32,443 nt of DNA, from NCBI GenBank assembly GCA_902766885.1, contig CACXFS010000034.1:1-32443 (forward strand), written 5' to 3'. Source of the stretch: an uncultured Ruminococcus sp. (lineage in GTDB: Bacteria > Bacillota > Clostridia > Oscillospirales > Acutalibacteraceae). Shown here in pieces: positions 7,481-14,445 of this stretch. The notes under the pieces were generated by a model that worked only from the letters and a program-made list of their open reading frames with translations, searched no databases and had not been told where the DNA came from. Position numbers and translations under genes: made by a program. The stretch's first letter is position 1, and each line of letters opens with the position of its first letter.

Positions 7481-8755
7481 TTGAGTTTTTTTGATATAGA
7501 TGAAAGAATAGTTCTTGCATCACAAAAGGCAATTGAGCTTTGCAAGGACAAGCTTGCTGAAATTGATGATATTCAGGAATACAATCAGCAAAAGATGATA
7601 AAAGCTTTTCAGAACGCATCGGTGCGTGAAAGCTATTTCAGCGGATCAACGGGTTATGGCTACGATGACTATGGCAGAGATGCGCTTGATAAGGTGTATG
7701 CATTTGTTTTTGACGCAGAAGACGCACTTGTAAGGCACAATTTTGTAAGCGGTACACACGCACTCACAGTTGCTCTTTTCGGAATGTTGCGCCCCAATGA
7801 CGTTATGCTTTCCGTAACGGGTATGCCGTATGATACAATACGCTCGGCAATCGGAATAGAGGGCGATTATCCCGGTTCATTAAAGGACTTTAACATTGAG
7901 TTTAAAATGACTGATTTACAAGCTGACGGTACGCTTGATTATGATGCAATAAGAGAATCAATTGCCAATGAAAAACCTAAGATGGTATACATACAGCGTT
8001 CACGAGGCTACAGCACACGGCCGTCGCTTACGTGGCGAGAAATAAAGAAAATCTGCGATATAAGTAAAAAGGAGTCACCAAGCTCAATTATAATGCTTGA
8101 TAACTGCTACGGCGAATTTGTTGAAAAGGTTGAGCCTCTTTCCGTTGGTGTTGATATAATGGCGGGCTCTCTTATCAAAAATCCGGGTGGCGGAATTGCC
8201 CCGACGGGCGGCTATATTGCAGGCAAAAGAGAACTTGTTGAAATGTGTGCCTACAGACTTACAACTCCGGGAACGGGTAAGGAAATCGGAGCAACACTGA
8301 ATACAAGCAGAGAAATGTTTATGGGAGCGTATCACGCACCCCACGTTACCGGAGAAGCGCTCAAAACCGCAGTATTTGCATCTGCACTTTTTGAAATTTT
8401 AGGATATAACACAACTCCCAAGTATAACGAGAACAGAGGAGATATAATTCAGCTTATTATGCTTGGCAATGAAGAAAAGCTAATCAGCTTTTGCGGCGGT
8501 ATTCAGAGCGGTTCGGCTGTTGACAGCTTTGTTCAGCCTTTGCCATCTGATATGCCGGGATATGAAAGTCAGGTTATTATGGCGGCAGGAGCATTTACGC
8601 TCGGCTCGTCAATTGAGCTTTCAGCCGACGCACCTCTGCGTGAGCCATATGCTGTATGGATGCAGGGCGGACTCAATTTTCATGGCGGGAAATTAGGCGT
8701 AATGCTTGCCGCAGACAGAATATTAAAAGATACAGAAAAAACGCTTGGCAATTAA
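7481..8755 (+). CDS. Methionine gamma-lyase-like PLP enzyme (YnbB / aluminium-resistance family)
   Basis: 424 residues from a TTG at 7481 preceded by AAAGGTGATATT; another TTG at 7466, preceded by GGAGAGA, is an alternative. The protein belongs to the family annotated as methionine gamma-lyase family or aluminium-resistance protein, a branch of the Cys/Met-metabolism PLP enzymes. Motifs are SGTHALTVALFGMLRP (90-105), IIMLDNCYGEF (203-213, with D207 to contact the PLP ring nitrogen) and IMAGSLIKNPGGGIAPTGGY (227-246, with predicted PLP lysine K233). The true substrate of this family is uncertain. The gene ends the murD operon; its start is 4 bases after the acetyltransferase stop, and a hairpin terminator spans its stop codon. 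Confidence 0.88.
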   Translation: MSFFDIDERIVLASQKAIELCKDKLAEIDDIQEYNQQKMIKAFQNASVRESYFSGSTGYGYDDYGRDALDKVYAFVFDAEDALVRHNFVSGTHALTVALFGMLRPNDVMLSVTGMPYDTIRSAIGIEGDYPGSLKDFNIEFKMTDLQADGTLDYDAIRESIANEKPKMVYIQRSRGYSTRPSLTWREIKKICDISKKESPSSIIMLDNCYGEFVEKVEPLSVGVDIMAGSLIKNPGGGIAPTGGYIAGKRELVEMCAYRLTTPGTGKEIGATLNTSREMFMGAYHAPHVTGEALKTAVFASALFEILGYNTTPKYNENRGDIIQLIMLGNEEKLISFCGGIQSGSAVDSFVQPLPSDMPGYESQVIMAAGAFTLGSSIELSADAPLREPYAVWMQGGLNFHGGKLGVMLAADRILKDTEKTLGN

Positions 8756-8768
8756 ACCAAGCGTTTTA
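8738..8768. terminator. Bidirectional rho-independent terminator
   Basis: Perfect 11-bp stem AAAACGCTTGG (8738-8748) with CCAAGCGTTTT (8757-8767), loop of 8 bases containing the stop codon of the PLP enzyme. It can also end transcription of tadA from the other strand. Confidence 0.85.
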
Positions 8769-8770
8769 GT

Positions 8771-9217
8771 TTACCTTAATTTTTTAAAAAAGTCTTTAAG
8801 CAAAGCCGAACATTCATCAGCCATTATTCCGCCTACACATTCAGGCTTGAAATTATACGGCATTTCAAAAAGATTTGTTATTGTACCGCAGGAGCCGTTT
8901 TTAAAGTCGTATGCACCGAAGTACACCTTCGGAATATGTGCGTTAATTATTGCGCCGGCACACATCGGACAGGGTTCAAGCGTAACATACAGCTCGCAGT
9001 TCCATAACCTCCAGCCTCCCAGCGCTTTACAGGCATTGTCAATTGCCTCGATTTCTGCGTGAAGAAGTGCGTTCTTTGATTTTTCACGCCTGTTTCTGCC
9101 TTTTGCTACTATTTCGTCATTTCTCACAATAACAGCACCAACAGGAACTTCACCGTCGTCATAAGCCTGCTTTGCCATTTCATACGCCGCAAGCATAAAC
9201 TCGTTTACCTTGTTCAT
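8771..9217 (-). CDS. tadA: tRNA-specific adenosine deaminase TadA
   Basis: 148 residues, normal for TadA. It converts A34 to inosine in the tRNA-Arg(ACG) anticodon. The zinc site is complete: HAEIEAID (H53, catalytic E55) and PCPMCAGAI (C83, C86). The GEVPVGAVIV stretch (22-31) and the C-terminal region NGSCGTITNLFEMP are typical of the family and distinguish it from cytidine deaminases. It follows the CPBP protease gene with a 4-base overlap (ATGA), so the two share a transcript from the promoter at 10251-10279. The terminator at 8738-8768 ends the unit. Confidence 0.95.
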   Translation of the reverse strand: MNKVNEFMLAAYEMAKQAYDDGEVPVGAVIVRNDEIVAKGRNRREKSKNALLHAEIEAIDNACKALGGWRLWNCELYVTLEPCPMCAGAIINAHIPKVYFGAYDFKNGSCGTITNLFEMPYNFKPECVGGIMADECSALLKDFFKKLR

Positions 9218-10227
9218 ATAACCTCTAAACTTATGACGGTTTCAATTATAAATACACTCAGAACAAATATTACTCCCGGATTGATGAAAAATGCTTTCAT
9301 TTTTTCTTTGAGAGTAAGCAAAATCGTAGTTTCGCTTTCACTATTCTGAATTGTTTTATCAGCTATTCTGAAAAAGTTCTTATCTTTTTTAATGAGATAA
9401 AAGAATGAAATCAAGCCGAGAATACAGAAAACAGCAATTAGAATAAAGTAAATCATCATAAAAATTCTGTCACTGAACATTTCTGTACTTTGCAGAATAT
9501 CAAGCATCACAGCATAAAAATTGTTTATGAAATGAATGATAATTGACGGAATAATTGAATTTGTTTTGCAGTCAACATAAGCAAAAACCAGACCGAGAAT
9601 AAATGCAAACGGAATCTGAGCAATATTTCCGTGCATTGCTCCAAAAACTATTGCAGAGGTAATTATTGCAAAAGTGTCACCGAACTTCCTTAAAGTACCC
9701 ATGAATATACCTCTGAAGGCAAATTCCTCAGCAAAGGCAGGTACTATAGCGGTTGAAATAATGTAGAGAACAATTTCCAAAGGACTTGAAACATTTTCAC
9801 TCATACTGACAGAATTCTGAAGTCCAAAGAACGAAAAATTAGTCTGTACCATATCCGAAACGGTGTTTGCAACCATCGCAACAGCCATTCCGACAAATAC
9901 TAATGCCCATAATTCTTTTTGACGGACATAGTTTGTTTTAATAGTTTCCGACATACTTCTGCCTGAAAACAGAAAGTAAAACAGTCCCGGAATGAAGGCT
10001 GAAAAAACCGAAATAAAAATTTCAAGATAAAATGTTGTGACAGTATCAATAGACGTAAGCGATGTTGCTCCGAAAATCACTCCAAAAGCGATTGATGTTG
10101 CATACATAGATGCAAGATACGCAAAGGCCAAAAAGCCCAAACCGCTCGATGTCTTTTTTATTGCACGTTCCTGACAGAATCTTAAATAATTCTGTCTGTT
10201 AAAATTCGGTGTTGTATTATATATCAT
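9214..10227 (-). CDS. CPBP-family intramembrane metalloprotease (CAAX protease/bacteriocin-processing type)
   Basis: 337 residues with about eight hydrophobic segments. The active-site motifs are complete: AEEFAFRG (E167, E168, R172), FGAMHGN (H199) and HFINN (H232, N236). Members of this membrane family (Rce1-like) cleave substrates inside the bilayer; bacterial roles include bacteriocin maturation or immunity and membrane signalling, and no substrate is suggested here. A long loop lies between the core and a last helix near the C-terminus (about 315-337). GGAAGTGAT precedes the ATG. The gene is first in a two-gene unit with tadA, a pairing that looks like simple neighbourhood and not functional linkage. 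Confidence 0.88.
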   Translation of the reverse strand: MIYNTTPNFNRQNYLRFCQERAIKKTSSGLGFLAFAYLASMYATSIAFGVIFGATSLTSIDTVTTFYLEIFISVFSAFIPGLFYFLFSGRSMSETIKTNYVRQKELWALVFVGMAVAMVANTVSDMVQTNFSFFGLQNSVSMSENVSSPLEIVLYIISTAIVPAFAEEFAFRGIFMGTLRKFGDTFAIITSAIVFGAMHGNIAQIPFAFILGLVFAYVDCKTNSIIPSIIIHFINNFYAVMLDILQSTEMFSDRIFMMIYFILIAVFCILGLISFFYLIKKDKNFFRIADKTIQNSESETTILLTLKEKMKAFFINPGVIFVLSVFIIETVISLEVI

Positions 10228-10250
10228 TATTTATCACTTCCAATTTTAAT

Positions 10251-10279
10251 ATTTTAACATACAAACTGCGATAATTCAA
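10251..10279 (-). promoter_or_regulatory. Promoter of the CPBP protease-tadA unit
   Basis: Minus strand -35 TTGAAT (10274-10279), 17-base spacer, -10 TAAAAT (10251-10256), about 23 bases before the start codon. Confidence 0.65.
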
Positions 10280-10328
10280 GGAAAACCGATAAACTAAGTT
10301 TCTATTCAACAGCTTTAGTCGTTATAAA

Positions 10329-10357
10329 TTGACACTAAATAATTATTGTGCTAAAAT
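10329..10357 (+). promoter_or_regulatory. Promoter of the Wzm/Wzt exporter genes
   Basis: -35 TTGACA (10329-10334), 17-base spacer, -10 TAAAAT (10352-10357), 38 bases before the permease ATG. Confidence 0.75.
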
Positions 10358-10395
10358 TTAATGGAGAATATATATTTTCAATAAGGAGGGGTAAG

Positions 10396-11238
10396 ATGCA
10401 AAACAGTGACGTCACCGTTGTAAGTGCCAAACGAGGACTTTTTAGCCTTAATTTAAAAGAGCTTTGGAAATACCGTGATCTTGTGATTCTTTTTGTTAAA
10501 CGTGACTTAAAGAATGTATATAAGCAGACAGTTCTCGGACCTCTCTGGATAGTTATAAATCCGTTCCTCTCTACGTTTGTTTTTACCGTTATTTTCGGAA
10601 TTATTGCGAATATTTCCACTGACGGTATTCCGCAGTTTTTGTTTTATATGTCGGGCAATATTTTATGGTCTTACTTTTCTAACTGCTTTAATCGTGCCTC
10701 GTCTACTTTTCTTAGTAATGCAAGAATATTCGGTAAGGTTTATTTTCCACGTCTTGTAATGCCGTTGTCCGGAATAATCTATAACTCCATTACTTTCCTT
10801 GTGCAGTTTGTTATGTTTTCAATTCTTGTGGCGGTATATGCATTTACTGGGGCGAACGTTCACCCAAATCTTCTTGTTCTTGCATTGCCGGTTCTTCTGA
10901 TACATATTGCGTTTCTGGGTACGGGTACGGGTCTGATTATTTCATCTCTGACAACAAAGTATCGTGATTTAAACGTTCTTGTGTCCTTTGGCTTAACACT
11001 CTGGATGTACCTCACGCCTGTTGTATATCCCGTTTCACAGATTCCCGAAAGTTTTCGCTGGATTATGCTTTTAAATCCTGTTGCGCCCATTGTTGAAACT
11101 TTCAGATTTGCTTTCCTCGGAAGCGGCAGCTTTGAGTGGATTTATCTTTTGATAAGCGCTGTTGTAACTGCTGTAATTCTGATATTAGGTATGATAGTGT
11201 TCAATCAGGTAGAAAAGAATTTTATTGATACGGTCTGA
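10396..11238 (+). CDS. ABC-2 type polysaccharide export permease (Wzm/TagG-like)
   Basis: 280 residues with about six membrane helices. The N-terminal cytoplasmic stretch LWKYRDLVILFVKRDLK, followed by a LGPLWIVINP segment, is the hallmark of O-antigen, teichoic acid and other polysaccharide ABC permeases. The start at ATG 10396 is set by AAGGAGGGG (10383-10391); the upstream GTG at 10348 lies in the promoter. The gene is 3 bases upstream of its ATPase partner. Such transporters move lipid-linked glycans across the membrane. No complete glycan synthesis cluster is adjacent, so the cargo cannot be named; a wall polymer or capsule is the likely class. Confidence 0.9.
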   Translation: MQNSDVTVVSAKRGLFSLNLKELWKYRDLVILFVKRDLKNVYKQTVLGPLWIVINPFLSTFVFTVIFGIIANISTDGIPQFLFYMSGNILWSYFSNCFNRASSTFLSNARIFGKVYFPRLVMPLSGIIYNSITFLVQFVMFSILVAVYAFTGANVHPNLLVLALPVLLIHIAFLGTGTGLIISSLTTKYRDLNVLVSFGLTLWMYLTPVVYPVSQIPESFRWIMLLNPVAPIVETFRFAFLGSGSFEWIYLLISAVVTAVILILGMIVFNQVEKNFIDTV

Positions 11239-11241
11239 AAA

Positions 11242-12513
11242 ATGAGAGAAAATTGTGTAATTAAAACTGAAAATCTTACAAAAGAATATAAACTCGGAGT
11301 AATCGGTTCGGGCACTTTAAGGCACGATTTGCAAAGTTGGTATGCACGAAAAAGAGGGAAAGACGATCCTAATCTTAAAATAGGTTCAAATCACTATAGT
11401 GCAGGCGACCGTTTTCTTGCTCTTGATTCCCTTGATATTGAAATTGACAGGGGAGAAAGAGTAGGCATAATCGGCGCAAACGGCGCCGGAAAGTCGACCT
11501 TTCTAAAGCTTTTGTCACGAGTAACTTCTCCTACAGACGGAGAAATCAGGTTCAGAGGCAGAATAGCTAGTATGCTTGAAGTAGGAACGGGATTTCACGG
11601 TGAGCTTACCGGCAGGGAGAATATTTATCTTAACGGCGCAATCCTCGGAATGAGCAAAGCAGAGATAACGGAAAAAATCGACAAAATTATTGAGTTTTCC
11701 GAGTGCGAAAAGTTTATTGACACTCCTGTAAAACGCTATTCCTCGGGAATGTTTGTTAAGCTTGCATTTGCTGTAGCAGCTCACCTTGACGCTGAAATTC
11801 TCATAATGGACGAGGTGCTTGCTGTAGGTGATATGCAGTTTCAGAAAAAATGCATTACTAAAATGCGCGAGCTTGCACTGAATGAAAACCGTACTGTTCT
11901 TTACGTCTCCCACAATATGAATACAATCAGGGAGCTTTGCAACAGATGCATAGTGCTTGACCACGGTAAGAAGATTTTTGACGGAGACGTTGAAAACGCA
12001 ATTAAAATTTATCTCGGTGGAGAACTGGACGATTTTGCTTTTTATGACTATAACGGATGTCATAAAGAGCCTTGCAAGCGTAATGACGTTGAGCTTTTAC
12101 GAGCAGGCTACTACGGTAAGACCGACAATTTGTTTTATAATGAAGAATTTATGCCGCTTGAGCTTGAGTGGCAGAATAACAATGATATTCACAATCTTTG
12201 CCTGCGTGTTGAGGTAAGTGATTACAGGCGTTTCCCTGTTACCGCTTTTGTTATTGAGGACTTTTATTCCGGAAAAAAGGGCGAAAAGGTATCAATGCGT
12301 TTTAAACTGAATATTTCCAGAATTGCCAAGGGCGGATATTACACCCGCTATGTTTTCTATAACAGAAAAAGCGATACTTTACCATTTGAAAGTGTTGAAA
12401 TAGCAAAAGGTCTTCGTTTTCGCAAAAGAATGTCTGAACAAAACGAAAATAGATGGCAGAAGGCATGGGGAAGTGTAATAATGGACGAAATTGAGCTTGA
12501 TGATACAAATTAA
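11242..12513 (+). CDS. Polysaccharide export ABC ATPase with C-terminal Wzt-like domain
   Basis: 423 residues. The ATPase domain has Walker A GANGAGKST (78-86), signature RYSSGM (165-170), Walker B ILIMDE (186-191) and a SHN switch, arranged as in Wzt/TagH proteins; a long N-terminal extension (about 20-60, RHDLQSWYARKRGK) is also typical. Residues from about 265 to 423 form an extra beta-rich domain, resembling the carbohydrate-binding C-terminal domain that lets some Wzt proteins recognise the capped end of their polymer. That suggests cargo-specific export. It follows the permease by 3 bases and ends at the hairpin at 12529-12561. Confidence 0.9.
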   Translation: MRENCVIKTENLTKEYKLGVIGSGTLRHDLQSWYARKRGKDDPNLKIGSNHYSAGDRFLALDSLDIEIDRGERVGIIGANGAGKSTFLKLLSRVTSPTDGEIRFRGRIASMLEVGTGFHGELTGRENIYLNGAILGMSKAEITEKIDKIIEFSECEKFIDTPVKRYSSGMFVKLAFAVAAHLDAEILIMDEVLAVGDMQFQKKCITKMRELALNENRTVLYVSHNMNTIRELCNRCIVLDHGKKIFDGDVENAIKIYLGGELDDFAFYDYNGCHKEPCKRNDVELLRAGYYGKTDNLFYNEEFMPLELEWQNNNDIHNLCLRVEVSDYRRFPVTAFVIEDFYSGKKGEKVSMRFKLNISRIAKGGYYTRYVFYNRKSDTLPFESVEIAKGLRFRKRMSEQNENRWQKAWGSVIMDEIELDDTN

Positions 12514-12528
12514 CAGATACATAAAATT

Positions 12529-12566
12529 AACGGCTGCTTACCTTTAAAGTAAACAGCCGTTTTAGT
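12529..12566. terminator. Rho-independent terminator after the exporter operon
   Basis: AACGGCTG (12529-12536) pairs with CAGCCGTT (12554-12561), with an extra TTAC/GTAA inner stem, followed by TTAG and an A/T-rich stretch. It lies between convergent genes and probably serves both strands. Confidence 0.75.
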
Positions 12567-12576
12567 TATTAATAAT

Positions 12577-14298
12577 TTATTCAATTCCGAGAAGTTCTTT
12601 TGAAGATTTCACAAGGGATTCGCAGATAGCTTCTGCATCTGCTTTGTCAGAACCGACAGCAGTAATGTAGAGCTTTATTTTCGGCTCAGTACCGCTCGGA
12701 CGGATAATAACAGCATTGTCGCCTTCAAGATTGAGTGAAATAACGTTTGACTTCGGAAGATTGATGTCGTTGTTTTCACCTGTCTTAATGTCAGTTTCTT
12801 TTTTAAGCAGGTAGTCGCAAACCTTTACAACCTTATATTTATCAACAGCTTCTGGCATATTATCTCTTACACTGCTCATAATATCAGACATTTTCTGCAT
12901 TCCGGCAGCGCCCTCAAATTCAAATGAGTAAGTTTTGTTGAGATAATAGCCAAACTCATCATAAAGACCGTCAATTACTTCTGCAAGTGATTTGCCTTGC
13001 TTTTTGTAGTAAGCAGCCATTTCACAAACGAGCATAGAAGCAACAACAGCGTCTTTATCTCTTACATAAGTACCTGAAAGGTAGCCGTAACTTTCCTCAA
13101 AACCGAAGAGGTAACGGTTTTCCTCATGATTCTTTTCAAGATTTAAAATAATTTCACCGATATACTTAAATCCGGTGAGAACATTTTTAAGCTCACAACC
13201 GTATTTTTCGCAGAGCTTGTTAATGAGCTTAGTAGTAACAATTGTTTTAACAACAACAGGCTTTTCCGGAAGGGTACCATTGGCCTTTTTGCATGAAAGA
13301 ATGTAATTTGTCAACATTACGCCGTCCTCGTTACCGGTAATCAAACGATAGCTGCCGTCATAATCCTTGACTGCAATACCTACTCTGTCTGCATCAGGGT
13401 CAGTAGCAAGCAGAAGGTCAGGCTGCTCTTTTTCGCAAAGTTCAAGACCTTTTGCAAGAGCCTCTTTGATTTCGGGATTGGGATAGGGGCAGGTTGTGAA
13501 GTTGCCGTCGGGGAGCTCCTGCTCCTTAACAACAGTTACATCTGTTACGCCGATTCTGTCAAGAATTTTTCTTACAAGCTTATTGCCTGCACCGTTAAGA
13601 GGTGTGTAAACAACCTTTAAGTCAGCGTCTTTACAGATTCCGGGATTAACTTGCTGTTCCATAACCTTGTCAAGGTATGTTTCATAAACGCTTTCGTCAA
13701 CATATTCAATCATTCCCGATTTTAATGCTTCATCAAAATCAACTGTTTTAACATCATTAAAAATATCAAGCTTACAGATTTCGTCATATACAGCTGTAGC
13801 GGCAACGTCAGTCATCTGACAACCGTCCTCGCCGTAAGCCTTGTAACCGTTATATGCAGCAGGGTTGTGACTTGCAGTTACCATAATTCCAGCCTGACAT
13901 TTAAAATAACGTACAAGATATGAAAGTACGGGAGTAGGCTGGAGCTCTTTGGTAATGTAAACCTTGATTCCGTTTGCAGCCAGTACTCTTGCGGCTTCAA
14001 TCATAAACAAATCAGCTTTAATTCTGCTGTCATGAGAAATTGCAACAGAACCCTTGCCGTATTTATTAAGAACATAGTTTGCAAGTCCCTGAGTAGCCTG
14101 ACGTACAACATAGATATTCATTCTGTTTGTGCCGACGCCTATAATACCACGCAGACCTGCAGTGCCAAACTTGAGCGAAGTGTAAAAACGCTCGTAAATC
14201 TCATTTTCATCATTTTTTATGCTTTCGAGTTCAGCAATTAAGTCTTTATCTTCTACAGCATTCTTACACCATTCATTATATGCCTTCATAATTTCCAT
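12577..14298 (-). CDS. Phosphoglucomutase/phosphomannomutase-type phospho-sugar mutase
   Basis: 573 residues, the length of the PgcA-like branch of alpha-D-phosphohexomutases. The catalytic phosphoserine loop is TASHNPAAYNGYK (S143), the metal loop is DPDADRVG (D300, D302, D304), the sugar-binding loop GFEESYGY follows, and the phosphate-binding RPSGTEPK lies near the C-terminus. All four active-site loops are intact. It interconverts glucose-6-P and glucose-1-P (or the mannose pair), feeding nucleotide-sugar synthesis for envelope glycans and glycogen. It lies between exporter and glycosyltransferase genes but has its own promoter (14377-14405). The ATG at 14298 follows GGGGG; a second Met three codons on is an alternative. 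Confidence 0.92.
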   Translation of the reverse strand: MEIMKAYNEWCKNAVEDKDLIAELESIKNDENEIYERFYTSLKFGTAGLRGIIGVGTNRMNIYVVRQATQGLANYVLNKYGKGSVAISHDSRIKADLFMIEAARVLAANGIKVYITKELQPTPVLSYLVRYFKCQAGIMVTASHNPAAYNGYKAYGEDGCQMTDVAATAVYDEICKLDIFNDVKTVDFDEALKSGMIEYVDESVYETYLDKVMEQQVNPGICKDADLKVVYTPLNGAGNKLVRKILDRIGVTDVTVVKEQELPDGNFTTCPYPNPEIKEALAKGLELCEKEQPDLLLATDPDADRVGIAVKDYDGSYRLITGNEDGVMLTNYILSCKKANGTLPEKPVVVKTIVTTKLINKLCEKYGCELKNVLTGFKYIGEIILNLEKNHEENRYLFGFEESYGYLSGTYVRDKDAVVASMLVCEMAAYYKKQGKSLAEVIDGLYDEFGYYLNKTYSFEFEGAAGMQKMSDIMSSVRDNMPEAVDKYKVVKVCDYLLKKETDIKTGENNDINLPKSNVISLNLEGDNAVIIRPSGTEPKIKLYITAVGSDKADAEAICESLVKSSKELLGIE

Positions 14299-14376
14299 AA
14301 AAATACCCCCGAGAATAGTATTTGGTATGTGCTAACAAATATCCGAAAACCCTTATTTTCAGATTAAGCACTATTA

Positions 14377-14405
14377 AATATACCATAAAACAGTAAAAAT
14401 TACAA
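14377..14405 (-). promoter_or_regulatory. Promoter of the phospho-sugar mutase gene
   Basis: Minus strand -35 TTGTAA (14400-14405), 17-base spacer, -10 TATATT (14377-14382). Confidence 0.55.
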
Positions 14406-14445
14406 GTTTCATATTGCTGATAATTATGTGTGACGGCTGTTTATT

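Noticed and set aside
7481-8755. Calling the PLP enzyme a true methionine gamma-lyase or an aluminium resistance protein.
   Set aside because: The family is named that way by similarity; substrate is not determined by visible residues, so only the family is given.
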